Counted from the first letter of the stretch, positions 1-10,963 are shown. The stretch is 44,541 nt of DNA from an uncultured Robinsoniella sp. (GCA_900539655.1 UQCR01000053.1:1-44541), one strand, 5' to 3'. The notes: a model not told the origin generated them from the sequence alone. Numbers and translations are program-made.

Positions 1-1
1 C

Positions 2-3000
2 CCGCCAGTGAATGCCTTAGCGGCTAATCAGGATAGCCAGGTTTCCGAAGACGCTGCAGTGGAATCCCAAGACACGGCACGGGGTGCAGATGCATCCGGG
101 GCCGGGAAGGATGGTGCAGGAGAAAACGGGAAGAATGCCCGGGAGGCAGAAGCGAGTGTGAATCAGCCGGCTACAGAAGCTGGATTTCAGACAGATGGGG
201 AAGCAAGCGCAAAGGGGGATGGACAGACTGAGAATGAAGTATTAACAGAAGGTGATTCCAAAGCAGGAAATGAAACAAAAACAGAGGGTGAAATAACAAC
301 AGAAGGTGAAACAACAGAGGGTGAAGCAAAAACAGAAGATAAATCAGACACAGAAGATAAATCAAATACACAGGATAAATCCCTGGCAGAAGGAGAAACG
401 ACCAGCCAGACAGACAATAAAAAAGCAGGTCTTCAGAATCTGGCACTGAATACAAAAGCTGTTTCCAGTGGAAACGAAACGGCAGATTTTCCAGCGAATA
501 AAGCAAATGACGGCAGCCTTAGTACACGTTGGTCTAGTACCACCACAAATGGGCAGAAATGGTTGAGTTTTGACCTGGGGGAGGTTAAAACGATTGGTTC
601 TGTAGTTGTGGAGTGGGAGCGGTTAAATGCCACCAGATACAGCATTCAAAAGTCAGACAACGGAACGGACTGGACAAATATTAAAGAGTTCACCAAGCTG
701 CCCGGCAAATTCCGGGATATCATTAATCTGGATACTAAAGTACAGACAAGACACCTGCGCCTTTTGATTGAGCAGTATAATGCAGAAGGAGCTAACAGAG
801 ATGGTCAGGTTATTACCTGGAATAATGTATCTGTAATGGAATTTGAAGCGTATGCTGAGCCTCTTCCGGATGAAACGCCGGTTGTTCCGGTGTACAATCC
901 CGATACAAACCGGGTTGAAATTCCCGATAAAGAAGGATTTACCATTACCAGTAACGGAGCGGATTTGGAACAGATTGTATCCGATGATCTGGCTGTACAT
1001 AAACCGCTGGTCCCAAAAGATGTAAAACTTGCTCTGAAGATGAAAAACAATCTGACAGGGGGCGAAACACTGAGCGAGGAATATACCATCAGTATCCCGG
1101 GTATTCATGACAGCAGTACCGGCAACGGTAAACCACAGGTGATTCCAGAAATATCAGAATGGTACAGCGACAGTACAGAGAATTTTGTCCTGTCTGATCA
1201 TGGAAGAATTATTATTGAGACCGAAGAACTGGCATCCACAGCTATGGAGTTCCAGAAAGATCTGGAGGACATAACCGGTAAAAAACTGGAGGTTGTAACA
1301 GGCGGTCAGCCGGAAGCAGGAGATTTTTATTTCCGGCTGGGAAGTGAAGATAAGATGATGGGAGATGAGGGATACCATTTGGTAATTGGTGATTCGGTTG
1401 CGGTAGATGCGATCCATACAACCGGGGCCTATTGGTCAACCAGAACCATCCTTCAGGCGCTGAAATTAAGCAGCGATACAAGCACGCTGCCCTGCGGGGA
1501 AGCAAGGGATTATCCAAAGTACAAAGTACGTGGATTCGTCTATGACGTAGGTCGTAAACCGGTATCCATGGACATGCTTAAGGATATCGTAAAAAATATG
1601 TCATGGTACAAAATGAATGATTTCCAGGTGCATTTAAGCGACAATTATATTTTCCTGGAGGATTACCAGAACAGCAGTGAGCCAAACCCTGCAGATGCAT
1701 ATGATGCTTACAGCGGATTCCGCTTAGAGTCATCGATTGCAAATGAGGAAGGAAGGACACTGGCATCTGATGATTATCACTATTCCAAACAGGAATTTAA
1801 GGATTTCATTCAGGATTCCAGGAATTATGGCGTGAATATTGTACCGGAACTGGATGTACCGGCACATGCAATGGGTATTACGGAAGTATTTCCGGAATAT
1901 GCGGTAAATGGCTGGAATCCCCGTTTTCCAACACGCTCCATCGTAGATCATCTGGATATCTCCAAACAGGAAGTGATTGATTTTACGGAAGGAATCTTTG
2001 ATGACTATACAAAAGACGGCACATTTGATTCCCAGACCGTAGTTCATGTGGGTGCAGATGAATTTGAGGCAGGTACGACAGCATATAGAAACCTGCTGAA
2101 CCAGTTGATTCCCCATGTGAAAAAGACCAATACCGTTCGTTTCTGGGGAGGACTGACCTGGCTGAAAGATAATCCGGTTACACAGATTATACCGGAGGCA
2201 GTGGAAGACGTACAGATCAATCTCTGGGCAAGATCCTGGGCAGATGGAAAAGAAATGTATGATATGGGGTATGACCTGATTAATACCCAGGACGAATATC
2301 TGTATATGGTACCAAGCGGAAACGGAAGCAGGGGAGCCTATGGGGATTATCTGAACAAGAACTCCATATTTAATGATTTCTCCCCGAACCGGGTAGCGGT
2401 AAGAGGCGGATTTACCACAATCCCTGCAGGGGATAAGCAGATGCTGGGAGCCGCTTATGCAATATGGAATGATAATATAGATAAAAGGGCAACCGGAATG
2501 ACGGAAGCAGACGAATTTAAACGTTTTTATGATTCCCTTGCGCTGATGTCTGAAAAATGCTGGGCAAACGGTAAGGAAAAAGGCAGCGTAGCCAGCATTG
2601 ACGCATTGGCAGCCCAGATATCCACAGCACCCAATTCCAATCCCTATTCGACAGAAACGGATGTGGACGGGGTCTATGCAGATTATAATTTTGACGGCGG
2701 CATCGGAGATGACGCAAGCGCCAATGGAAGAACCCTGACTGATATGGTAAATGTAGGACAGGCGGAGAATTTAAACGGCAGTATGTTAAAAATAAGCGGC
2801 GGTGAAAGCTATGCGGCCACACCTGTTGAACAGTTGGGGTCAGACGGAAATATGCTTTCCTTTACCCTTAAAATGGATGAAGTAAAGCCCGGTCAGATAA
2901 TATTTGAAGAGGATTCCCCATATGGAACACATGATATCCGTATTCTGGAAGATAGTAAACTGGGATATACCCAGGAATTATATCAATATGAATTTGACTT

Positions 3001-4765
3001 TATCCCGGAAGCCGGAAAAACATATAATCTTATCATAAGTGTGAATCCTCAGAAGACAGACTTGTATGTAAACGGGACATTTAATTCTTCTGCTAAAGGC
3101 AGCTTCATCAATAAAGGGCTGGTAAAGAAGACAAATATTTCCAGCAGTTCGTTTGTACTTCCGTTAGCCAGAATCGGTTCAAAAACAAATGCGTTTAAGG
3201 GTTGCATTGATAATGTGAGAGTAACGAAGCGTTATGATATAAATGATCCTTCCCAGATTCCAACCAGCGGATGGACCATATCCTCTGACAATGAACAGGC
3301 ATTGACGGCGGATGGAACAGAAGGGCCTGTTTCCCTGGCATTTGACGGCAATCCGGGAACAATCTGGCATACCCAGTATTCCCCTTCCAAAAAAGAACTG
3401 CCGGCTACGATAACCATTGATATGAACCAGGTAAACCGTATCCACGAATTCGTATATCTTCCACGTCAAAGCGGAGGAGTGAACGGTATTGTGACCGGAT
3501 ACCAGCTCAAGGTGAGTCAGGACGGCAGCAATTATGAGGAAGTTGCCAGCGGAACACTGGCGGCTGACAATACCTCCAAAACAATATCCTTTAATCCTGT
3601 GGATGCCAGATATGTACAATTTAAGGTTACCTCAGGTGAGGGCGGCTTCGGATCTGCTGCAGAGATTAATTTGACCCAGCCGGTTGCAAAGGGAGAACTT
3701 CAGGCACTGCTCACTGATGCAATCGGAATACTGCGGGGGAATTATACCCAGGAGAGCTGGAACGCATTTAAAGCGGCTTATGATAAGGCTGCGGGAATTA
3801 TGAACAATCCGGATTCAACAGAAGCAGACATTGCACAGGCAGTTACAGAGCTGCAAAACGCAGTGGCAGCATTAGAGGAAAAAGATCCTGAGCCTGCAGT
3901 AGATAAATCCTCTCTGCAGAAACTTTATGATGAAAATAAAGGAAAAGTCCAGGGAGATTATACGGATGTGAGCTTCCGTGCATTTAAGGATGCCCTGGCT
4001 AAAGCAAAGAATGTACTGGATAATCCAAAAGCATCTCAGGAAGAGGTAAATAAGGCTGCTTCTGACTTACAGAACGCAGTGGCAGCATTAAAGAAAAAAG
4101 ATCCAGAGCCAGTGGTCAATAAAACTGCGCTTCAGAATCTTTACCAAACCTGTAAGAATTTAAAAGCATCCGATTACACCGGCACTTCCTGGAAGAAATT
4201 CTCAGGTGCGCTTGCATCAGCGGGAAATGTATTAAATGACCAGAAGGCCTCACAGGCTGCTGTGGATCAGGCATACAAGGTGTTGAATACAGCCAGAAAT
4301 GAACTGATAAAAGTAAAACCGGTGCCGAAAAAGGGCAGCACTCACAAGGCAGGAAGTATAAAATATAAGGTAACGGCTTCCACTTCCAAGACCAGAACTG
4401 TGACTGTATGGCGCCCTGCTAAAAAGAACAGTACCAGTATCAAGATTCCGTCAACCGTTAAATTAAACGGCTATTCATTCAAGGTTACTGCAATATCCGA
4501 TAAAGCATTTAAGAACCAGAAAAAGCTGAAAAAAGTTATCCTGGGCAGCAATGTTAAGAAAGTCGGAAAAGAAAGTTTTAAGGGATGTAAGAAATTAAAA
4601 AATGTGACAATTTCTTCAAAAGTATTAAAATCTATTGGCAAAGATGCTTTTAAGAACACCGAAAAGAGAATAAAAGTTACAGTGCCAAAGAAAAAATACA
4701 GCAGTTATAAAAAAATGCTGAAAAAAGCAAACATTTCTAAAAATGTCAGATATGTCAAAAAATAA
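2..4765 (+). CDS. Secreted multimodular GH20 beta-N-acetylhexosaminidase, 5' end cut by window
   Basis: Exo-acting hexosaminidase expected to release terminal GlcNAc or GalNAc from host or mucin glycans outside the cell. The frame is open to the window edge, and the first residues end in an ALA-A motif that looks like the tail of a signal peptide, so the true start lies upstream. Numbering from the GTG at 8, I see: an Asp/Glu/Thr/Lys-rich low-complexity stretch (about 20-140); an F5/8-type carbohydrate-binding domain (141-283); an Ig-like linker domain (285-372); a GH20b domain (375-500); and the GH20 barrel (505-850) with the catalytic pair D684-E685 in HVGADEFE. After it come a LamG-like domain (885-1075), a second F5/8 domain (1085-1215), three FIVAR repeats (1227, 1299 and 1371 onward) and a BspA-type leucine-rich repeat at 1478-1555. 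No LPXTG or S-layer anchor is visible. The next gene is a second giant hexosaminidase. Confidence 0.93.
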   Translation, partial: PPVNALAANQDSQVSEDAAVESQDTARGADASGAGKDGAGENGKNAREAEASVNQPATEAGFQTDGEASAKGDGQTENEVLTEGDSKAGNETKTEGEITTEGETTEGEAKTEDKSDTEDKSNTQDKSLAEGETTSQTDNKKAGLQNLALNTKAVSSGNETADFPANKANDGSLSTRWSSTTTNGQKWLSFDLGEVKTIGSVVVEWERLNATRYSIQKSDNGTDWTNIKEFTKLPGKFRDIINLDTKVQTRHLRLLIEQYNAEGANRDGQVITWNNVSVMEFEAYAEPLPDETPVVPVYNPDTNRVEIPDKEGFTITSNGADLEQIVSDDLAVHKPLVPKDVKLALKMKNNLTGGETLSEEYTISIPGIHDSSTGNGKPQVIPEISEWYSDSTENFVLSDHGRIIIETEELASTAMEFQKDLEDITGKKLEVVTGGQPEAGDFYFRLGSEDKMMGDEGYHLVIGDSVAVDAIHTTGAYWSTRTILQALKLSSDTSTLPCGEARDYPKYKVRGFVYDVGRKPVSMDMLKDIVKNMSWYKMNDFQVHLSDNYIFLEDYQNSSEPNPADAYDAYSGFRLESSIANEEGRTLASDDYHYSKQEFKDFIQDSRNYGVNIVPELDVPAHAMGITEVFPEYAVNGWNPRFPTRSIVDHLDISKQEVIDFTEGIFDDYTKDGTFDSQTVVHVGADEFEAGTTAYRNLLNQLIPHVKKTNTVRFWGGLTWLKDNPVTQIIPEAVEDVQINLWARSWADGKEMYDMGYDLINTQDEYLYMVPSGNGSRGAYGDYLNKNSIFNDFSPNRVAVRGGFTTIPAGDKQMLGAAYAIWNDNIDKRATGMTEADEFKRFYDSLALMSEKCWANGKEKGSVASIDALAAQISTAPNSNPYSTETDVDGVYADYNFDGGIGDDASANGRTLTDMVNVGQAENLNGSMLKISGGESYAATPVEQLGSDGNMLSFTLKMDEVKPGQIIFEEDSPYGTHDIRILEDSKLGYTQELYQYEFDFIPEAGKTYNLIISVNPQKTDLYVNGTFNSSAKGSFINKGLVKKTNISSSSFVLPLARIGSKTNAFKGCIDNVRVTKRYDINDPSQIPTSGWTISSDNEQALTADGTEGPVSLAFDGNPGTIWHTQYSPSKKELPATITIDMNQVNRIHEFVYLPRQSGGVNGIVTGYQLKVSQDGSNYEEVASGTLAADNTSKTISFNPVDARYVQFKVTSGEGGFGSAAEINLTQPVAKGELQALLTDAIGILRGNYTQESWNAFKAAYDKAAGIMNNPDSTEADIAQAVTELQNAVAALEEKDPEPAVDKSSLQKLYDENKGKVQGDYTDVSFRAFKDALAKAKNVLDNPKASQEEVNKAASDLQNAVAALKKKDPEPVVNKTALQNLYQTCKNLKASDYTGTSWKKFSGALASAGNVLNDQKASQAAVDQAYKVLNTARNELIKVKPVPKKGSTHKAGSIKYKVTASTSKTRTVTVWRPAKKNSTSIKIPSTVKLNGYSFKVTAISDKAFKNQKKLKKVILGSNVKKVGKESFKGCKKLKNVTISSKVLKSIGKDAFKNTEKRIKVTVPKKKYSSYKKMLKKANISKNVRYVKK

Positions 4766-4776
4766 CCCATGAAAGG

Positions 4777-4826
4777 GTCCGGGCGTGTTTGAAGGTGATC
4801 TTCATACTTTCAAACACGCTTCGGAC
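4777..4826 (+). repeat. Imperfect inverted repeat between the two glycosidase genes
   Basis: The arms GTCCG-gg-CGTGTTTGAA (from 4777) and TTCAAACACG-ct-TCGGAC (to 4826) can form a hairpin of about 15 pairs with a 14-nt loop, 12 bases after the GH20 stop. No T-run follows, so a classical intrinsic terminator is doubtful. It may be a weak terminator or an mRNA-stabilising or processing hairpin. A TTGACA at 4836-4841 follows, but no good -10 box is seen at the right spacing before the GH84 start. Confidence 0.55.
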
Positions 4827-4884
4827 AAAGGTTACTTGACAATAAATCCGGCAGATGAATCGATAAAAGATCGGGGGATTAAGA

Positions 4885-7800
4885 ATGAAAAGATTGAGAA
4901 AAGCGCTTAGTTTTTTACTGATTATTGTATTAACTATGACATCGGTGCAGCTAAGCGGGATATCCGAAACGCTCCATGCGTCAGCGGCAGAAAATGCAGC
5001 ATATGAAATATATCCCACCCCTCATGACGTGGAATATGCAAATGGCAGTTTAACACTGTCAAATGAAGTAAATGTTGTATTTGGAGAGGGTATAGACCAG
5101 GCAACGAAAGACAAAGTGGACGATGTACTGAAGACAGCCAGTGTAACACACGTGGTTACGGATGCTTCTGCTGAGGGGAAGACCAATTTATTGGTTGGTA
5201 TTCACAAATCAGAAGGTGCTAAAGATGCAGCGGATCAGTTTGCCGCAGACCATACGGCAGTTACGGAAGATCATTTTAACCAGACAGATGCCTATGTGTT
5301 AACAGCACAGGACAATACCATTGCAGCCGTTGGGAAAGATACCAATGCTGCTTTTTATGCGTTATCCACACTGAAAATGGTACTGCGCCAGATCACAGGA
5401 AAACAGCTTCAAAATTTTACCGTTACGGATTTTTCTGATACCGGGCTGCGGGGATTTATTGAAGGGTATTATGGACTGCCATGGTCCAATGAAGACCGCA
5501 TGAATCTCATGAAGTTCGGTGGGGAAATTAAATGCAATGCATATGTATTTGCGCCAAAGGATGACCCATACCACAACTCTAAATGGAGAGAAATGTATCC
5601 GGAAGAAAAACTGGCTGAAATACGGGAAATGGCTGAGGTAGGCAGGGAATCCAAGTGTGATTTTGTATGGACCATCCATCCGTTTATGAGTGACCGTATT
5701 ACGGAGAGCAATTATGATGACAGTCTTGCCACAATTAAAAAGAAATTCCAGCAGCTCTATGATGCAGGAGTGCGCCGCTTTGGAGTTCTGGCTGATGATG
5801 CGGGCGGAGTATCCGTAGATCTTATTGCGAAACTTCTGAATGATCTGACAGATTGGTGTAAGAGTAAAAATGATGTGAAAGATATCCTTTACTGCCCGCC
5901 GGAATATAACTGGGCTTTTGCAGGATACAGCTGGACCAATTTAAGAAATGCAAATCGATTAGTGAATGATGATGTAGACTTTTTCTGGACAGGGCAGAGT
6001 GTCTGCGGACATGTTACAAAAGAAACGGTAGATGGGTTTGTAAATGGCCTTACATCCGATGAAAAAGCAGGAAGAAAACCGCTGTTCTGGCTGAACTGGC
6101 CGGTAAATGATATTAATAAAGTGCGCATGCTCATGGGAAAAGGCGAGATGCTGAATACCGATGTGACGAATCTGGCAGGAGTAATTACCAATCCCATGCA
6201 GCAGTCAGAGCCATCCAAGGTAGCAATTTTTGCAGTTGCCGATTATGCATGGAACATTCAGGGCTTTAATCGGGACAAGAGCTGGGCAGATTCCTTTAAA
6301 TATGTGGAGCCGGACGCTTCCGAAGCGTTACATACCATGGCTAAACATTTATCAGATCCCGCCCCTAACGGACATGGACTGGTACTGGGTGAATCAGAAG
6401 AACTTGCTCCATTGCTGGAAGAATTCATGACCCTCTATCAATCAGGGGCATCTATTCAGGAAAAGGGAAGCCTTCTGGCTGACGAATTCCAGAAAATAGC
6501 AGATGCAGCAGATGTATTTGATCGGGATTCTCAAAATGAAAACCTTAAGTCCCAGCTATCACCCTGGACAGACTCCTTGAGATATCTGGCAAAAGCAGCA
6601 ATTAATTATATTAATACGGCAATCGCCTATGAAAAAAATGACTATGAAAATGTATGGAGCTACTTTTCGGAAGCATCCAGTTACTACGGTTTGTCAAAGC
6701 AATGCCCGGTAGTAAATATTGATGCTGTTCCAAATGTAGAAGCAGGGGCAAAACGCCTGATCCCATTTGTGAAAAACATGTCTGATGTACTGGGACCAAA
6801 AGTAAACAGCGTGGTAAATCCAAATGCGGATAAAATCCGGCCGTTTGTACCGGTAGATGCTGAACTGATGAAGTCAGATGGAATTAACGGCACTTACAAT
6901 GAATATACAGAGGGCAAGGCAACCGATAAAGATGACAATACCTTTGCCTGGTTTAAAACAACACCTAATGATTCCTTCCCGGCAGGGGGCTGGCTGGGAC
7001 TGGACCTTGGAAGGGAAGTAACCCTTGGAACGATTAAGTTTCTCCAGGGTGGAACCACAACGGCACAATCAGATCTGATCTCAAATGCAGTACTGGAATA
7101 TTCTCTGGACGGAGAAAACTATACGGAACTGGAGTCTTTTAAAGATAAGCGGGACATTTATTTTAACGCGGAAGAGCTTGGAGTTAAGGCGAGATATGTC
7201 AGAGTAAGAGCAAAGGCTGCCACCGGAAAATGGCTGGCGGTACGGGAATTTGCAGTAAGTGAAGGAGAGGTACTGCCTTCCACAGTGGCATATACAAATG
7301 TGGCATCCTTAAGCAGAAGGAGCGTTACGGCTACGGCTGATACATCTGTATTAGATGTGAATGATCGGGATATTACCCTTTCTAAGAACCAATATCTGGG
7401 TATTATGCTTCCAAGAATTCGAAACGTAATTGAAGTAAATGCGGATTACACCCAGCAGAATAAACTGACTATGGAAGCCTCAGTAAACGGTACAGAATGG
7501 CAGACAATAGATCCAGGCAATCTGAAAGGAGGACTGGATGTGAGGTATATCCGCCTGATTAACAAAAGCAATGATCCGGTTACCTTTCAGTTATCCGGTT
7601 TTGTCATAAAATCAAAAGAAATTGCAGCACCCCATTATATGGAATCCAATATCCCGGCATCAGGAATTACCGGTGCGGATCAGGCAGTAGACGGGGACCG
7701 CAGCACAAAGGCAAACTTCAGTGTGGCTCAGAAGGAAGGACAGTATATCATATATGACCTGGGACAGACAATTCCTCTTAAAAAGCTGAAGATGGTACAG

Positions 7801-10800
7801 CATGACAGTGAAGTGGATTTTATCCGCAATGGAAAAGTATCCATTTCCGCAGACCTTGAAAACTGGACAGATGTCCTTACAATTGGCAGCTCGGATAAAG
7901 ATCCTGGACAGGTGACCATTGATGAATGTTTCCCTGATCACGAGATATCTTACTATACGTTATCAACATCCGAACCTGTGAACCAGGAAACCCGCTACGT
8001 AAAAATATCGGTGACCAAAGATTATAGCGCAAGATGGATCCGTTTTAATGAGCTGGAGATTAATGATAACGAGTATATACCGGTTGAAAACAATCCTTCT
8101 TTCGTGACAAGTGATGTGGAAGAAAAAGGACACAGGCCTTCTTATCTGACCGATAATAACGTATCCACAACTTATCGGTCTTCTAAAAAAGAAGGGGAAG
8201 GATACCTTACTTACAGGGTATCGGGTAATACAAAAGTGACAGCCATTACCATTCTGCAAAGCCCGAATACCATATCAGATGCAGACGTTTCCATACGCTA
8301 CGGCAAGGATCAATGGAAGAGTATTGGCACCCTGGGTAAGAGTCTGAATGTATTCGAAGATTTGGGACAGGATGTAAACAATGTATTTGAAATAAAGATA
8401 TCCTGGACACATTCGGCACCTGAACTTCATGAGATGTATCTGGTGACGGCAGATCCGGATCCGGTGACACCTGCAGACAAGTCCTCATTAATTGAAAAGT
8501 ATACACAAGCTTTAGCAATAGACGGAAAATACTACACCAAAGAAACCTATGCCGTTTTGAAAAATGCTATTGATGATGCAGAAGGTGTAATAGGTTATGC
8601 CGAAGCATCCCAGGAGGATGTGGAAGCTGCACTGGCGGCAATTACCGATGCGTTGGATAAGCTGGAAGACATACCGGCTGACCGCACAGAGCTTCAGGAA
8701 GCAGTGGCTAAAGCAAAGGAACTGGATGCAAAACTGTATACAGAGGACTCTTACAAGGTGGTGACCCAGGCAATTGCAGCGGCAGAAGAATCACTGGAAA
8801 AAGACGGAGTAAAACAAAAAGAGCTGGATGAAAAACTGGCAGAGCTTGCAGAGGCAGTAAATGCCCTTGTAATCAAGGGAACGCTTACGAAGATCAATTC
8901 CTCAGAATTAAGCGCTACAGCGGGAAGCCAGGAAGGCAGCGGTACCGATGGGAATGCAGATCAGGCAGTGGATGGCAATGAAACTACTTACTGGCACAGC
9001 AACTGGTCAGGAGGTGCAGCAGCCAAACCGGATATTCCAAATAATATCCGCAATGAATTTACCATTGATGTTGGCAAAAACCGTATACTTCGCAAATTGG
9101 AATATGTTCCAAGATCGAATAACATCAATGGAAGAATCCTTGGCTACAAGCTTTATTACAGCCCAACGGAAAACGGAGATGATTTCATCGAAGTGCCGGG
9201 AGGAGCTGGAACCTGGAGTGATAATGCCGATAAAAAAGAAGTGGTATTCAATACGGTAAATGCCAGAAGAATACAAATACGTGCAACATCAACCAGAGGA
9301 GATTCCGGAAATGACAAATTTATCTCCGCTGCAGAATTCTATGTGTATGAGATTATACCGGATGAAGAAGAACAGACCTGCCATGTTACTTTCGAAGGCG
9401 GGGAAGGGACAACCGGAGATGCACCGGAATCTATGACAGCAAAGGAAGGCGAACAGATTGTACTTCCGGATAATACCTTTACAAAAGAGGGCTTTACATT
9501 TTTGGGATGGACTGATGGAGAAGAAGTCTACCAGCCTGGGGATACCTATACAATTCCGTCCTATGATGTAATCTTTACCGCACAGTGGCAGGAAGAAATT
9601 CCTGAGATTTATACATTATCTTTTGAAGGCGGAGAAGGAGCACTTGGTGAAGCACCGGTTTCCATGACCGGTGAAGAAGGGGCACAGGTAGTATTACCGG
9701 ACAATACCTTTGTGAAGGAAGGCTTTGCGTTCAACGGCTGGAATGACGGAAACGGCATCTATCAGCCTGGAGATACGTATATTATTCCGAACATGGATAA
9801 GGTATTTACGGCGGAATGGATCAGCGAAGTTCCGGAAAACGAAGTGACAGCTTATTTTGAAGGAGGAGATGGAGCGTTGGGAGAATCTCCCGAACCGGTA
9901 ACCGTTTTGGCGGGAAGTTCCTTTATCCTTCCGGATAACAGTTATACAAAAGAAGGATTTGTATTCCAGGGGTGGAACGACGGTATGAATACCTATCAGC
10001 CTGGAAGTGAGTATAAATTGGTCCAGGATATTACCTTTACAGCAGTGTGGGGTAAGAAACCGATTCCCACATATGTGGTGAACTTTAATGCAAATGGCGG
10101 TAACACCAGTACCACGGGTATTACCGTGAATGAGGGAGGCGTCATATCTGTTCTGCCAACCGCATCCAGAGACGGATACCAATTCCTGGGATGGTTTATG
10201 GCACCAGACGGAGGTACACAGTTCACGTCTTCAACCAAAATCACCACAAATGTAACTGTATATGCCCATTGGAAACAGATTGTGGCGGTACCGTCCAAAG
10301 TAACAGGATTAAAGACTTCTTACAATAAAACCAAAAGTATCAAAATCACTTGGGAAAAGGCCGCTAATGCCAAAGGTTATTATGTATACCGTTATGACAG
10401 CCGCAGGAAGGAATGGAAAAAAATAAAGACCACGACTTCTACCAGCTATAAAAATACGGGACTGAAAGAAGGAACAAATTATACTTATAAAGTAAAAGCA
10501 TTTAATCAAATCGGTTCGGAAATAAAAGAAGGCAGTTTTTCCACCACTTTGAAAACGGCCTCTGCACCAGCAAAACCATCGTTAAAAGTAAGCCAGATCG
10601 GTAGCGGAAAGGTGAAAATTACCTGGAAGAAAACATCAAGGTGCGACGGAGTAGAGATTTTCATGAAGGTGAAAAATAAGAAAAAATATACGAAGATTGC
10701 TTCTAAATCCAAATCAGCTTCCAGCCTGAAAAAGTCCGGACTCAAAAAAGGAACTATCTATCATTTTAGAATGAGAAGATATAAAAAAGCAGGCAGCAAG

Positions 10801-10854
10801 AAAATTTATAGCAATTATTCCAGTGTAAAAAAAGTAAAGATCAACAATAAATGA
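4885..10854 (+). CDS. Secreted multimodular GH84 N-acetylglucosaminidase / hyaluronidase-like (NagH type)
   Basis: GH84 enzymes cleave beta-linked GlcNAc from O-GlcNAc, mucin or hyaluronan-type substrates by substrate-assisted catalysis. The protein has 1989 residues with a signal peptide (1 to about 34, cleavage near ASA-AE). An N-terminal GH20b-like domain precedes the GH84 barrel, which starts at the GFIEGYYGLPW motif (about 188) and carries the catalytic aspartate pair D304-D305 in VLADDAGG. A helical post-catalytic region follows. Then come several F5/8-like beta-sandwich domains (roughly 665-795, 915-1065, 1070-1190 and 1335-1490), with two FIVAR repeats at 1195-1330. Four InlB/Listeria-Bacteroides-type repeats (about 1495-1795) and two basic FN3 domains (1800-1989) end the protein. 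The start follows a GGGGG ribosome site 7 bases upstream. It is a functional sister of the GH20 gene before it. I see no wall-sorting signal, so it is probably released or held non-covalently. Confidence 0.92.
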   Translation: MKRLRKALSFLLIIVLTMTSVQLSGISETLHASAAENAAYEIYPTPHDVEYANGSLTLSNEVNVVFGEGIDQATKDKVDDVLKTASVTHVVTDASAEGKTNLLVGIHKSEGAKDAADQFAADHTAVTEDHFNQTDAYVLTAQDNTIAAVGKDTNAAFYALSTLKMVLRQITGKQLQNFTVTDFSDTGLRGFIEGYYGLPWSNEDRMNLMKFGGEIKCNAYVFAPKDDPYHNSKWREMYPEEKLAEIREMAEVGRESKCDFVWTIHPFMSDRITESNYDDSLATIKKKFQQLYDAGVRRFGVLADDAGGVSVDLIAKLLNDLTDWCKSKNDVKDILYCPPEYNWAFAGYSWTNLRNANRLVNDDVDFFWTGQSVCGHVTKETVDGFVNGLTSDEKAGRKPLFWLNWPVNDINKVRMLMGKGEMLNTDVTNLAGVITNPMQQSEPSKVAIFAVADYAWNIQGFNRDKSWADSFKYVEPDASEALHTMAKHLSDPAPNGHGLVLGESEELAPLLEEFMTLYQSGASIQEKGSLLADEFQKIADAADVFDRDSQNENLKSQLSPWTDSLRYLAKAAINYINTAIAYEKNDYENVWSYFSEASSYYGLSKQCPVVNIDAVPNVEAGAKRLIPFVKNMSDVLGPKVNSVVNPNADKIRPFVPVDAELMKSDGINGTYNEYTEGKATDKDDNTFAWFKTTPNDSFPAGGWLGLDLGREVTLGTIKFLQGGTTTAQSDLISNAVLEYSLDGENYTELESFKDKRDIYFNAEELGVKARYVRVRAKAATGKWLAVREFAVSEGEVLPSTVAYTNVASLSRRSVTATADTSVLDVNDRDITLSKNQYLGIMLPRIRNVIEVNADYTQQNKLTMEASVNGTEWQTIDPGNLKGGLDVRYIRLINKSNDPVTFQLSGFVIKSKEIAAPHYMESNIPASGITGADQAVDGDRSTKANFSVAQKEGQYIIYDLGQTIPLKKLKMVQHDSEVDFIRNGKVSISADLENWTDVLTIGSSDKDPGQVTIDECFPDHEISYYTLSTSEPVNQETRYVKISVTKDYSARWIRFNELEINDNEYIPVENNPSFVTSDVEEKGHRPSYLTDNNVSTTYRSSKKEGEGYLTYRVSGNTKVTAITILQSPNTISDADVSIRYGKDQWKSIGTLGKSLNVFEDLGQDVNNVFEIKISWTHSAPELHEMYLVTADPDPVTPADKSSLIEKYTQALAIDGKYYTKETYAVLKNAIDDAEGVIGYAEASQEDVEAALAAITDALDKLEDIPADRTELQEAVAKAKELDAKLYTEDSYKVVTQAIAAAEESLEKDGVKQKELDEKLAELAEAVNALVIKGTLTKINSSELSATAGSQEGSGTDGNADQAVDGNETTYWHSNWSGGAAAKPDIPNNIRNEFTIDVGKNRILRKLEYVPRSNNINGRILGYKLYYSPTENGDDFIEVPGGAGTWSDNADKKEVVFNTVNARRIQIRATSTRGDSGNDKFISAAEFYVYEIIPDEEEQTCHVTFEGGEGTTGDAPESMTAKEGEQIVLPDNTFTKEGFTFLGWTDGEEVYQPGDTYTIPSYDVIFTAQWQEEIPEIYTLSFEGGEGALGEAPVSMTGEEGAQVVLPDNTFVKEGFAFNGWNDGNGIYQPGDTYIIPNMDKVFTAEWISEVPENEVTAYFEGGDGALGESPEPVTVLAGSSFILPDNSYTKEGFVFQGWNDGMNTYQPGSEYKLVQDITFTAVWGKKPIPTYVVNFNANGGNTSTTGITVNEGGVISVLPTASRDGYQFLGWFMAPDGGTQFTSSTKITTNVTVYAHWKQIVAVPSKVTGLKTSYNKTKSIKITWEKAANAKGYYVYRYDSRRKEWKKIKTTTSTSYKNTGLKEGTNYTYKVKAFNQIGSEIKEGSFSTTLKTASAPAKPSLKVSQIGSGKVKITWKKTSRCDGVEIFMKVKNKKKYTKIASKSKSASSLKKSGLKKGTIYHFRMRRYKKAGSKKIYSNYSSVKKVKINNK

Positions 10855-10864
10855 TAAGATGAGA

Positions 10865-10903
10865 AGAGGCTTCCTGCAAGAATAGCAGGGGCCTCTTTTT
10901 GTT
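10865..10903 (+). terminator. Intrinsic terminator after the GH84 gene
   Basis: AGAGGC-tt-CCTGC pairs with GCAGG-gg-GCCTCT around a 7-base loop, followed by TTTTTGTTGTT. It lies 10 bases after the GH84 stop. Confidence 0.92.
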
Positions 10904-10963
10904 GTTAAGAATAATGGAGAGAGCGGTTTGAATGGTATTGGACCGTTAAATAAAAATATAATG

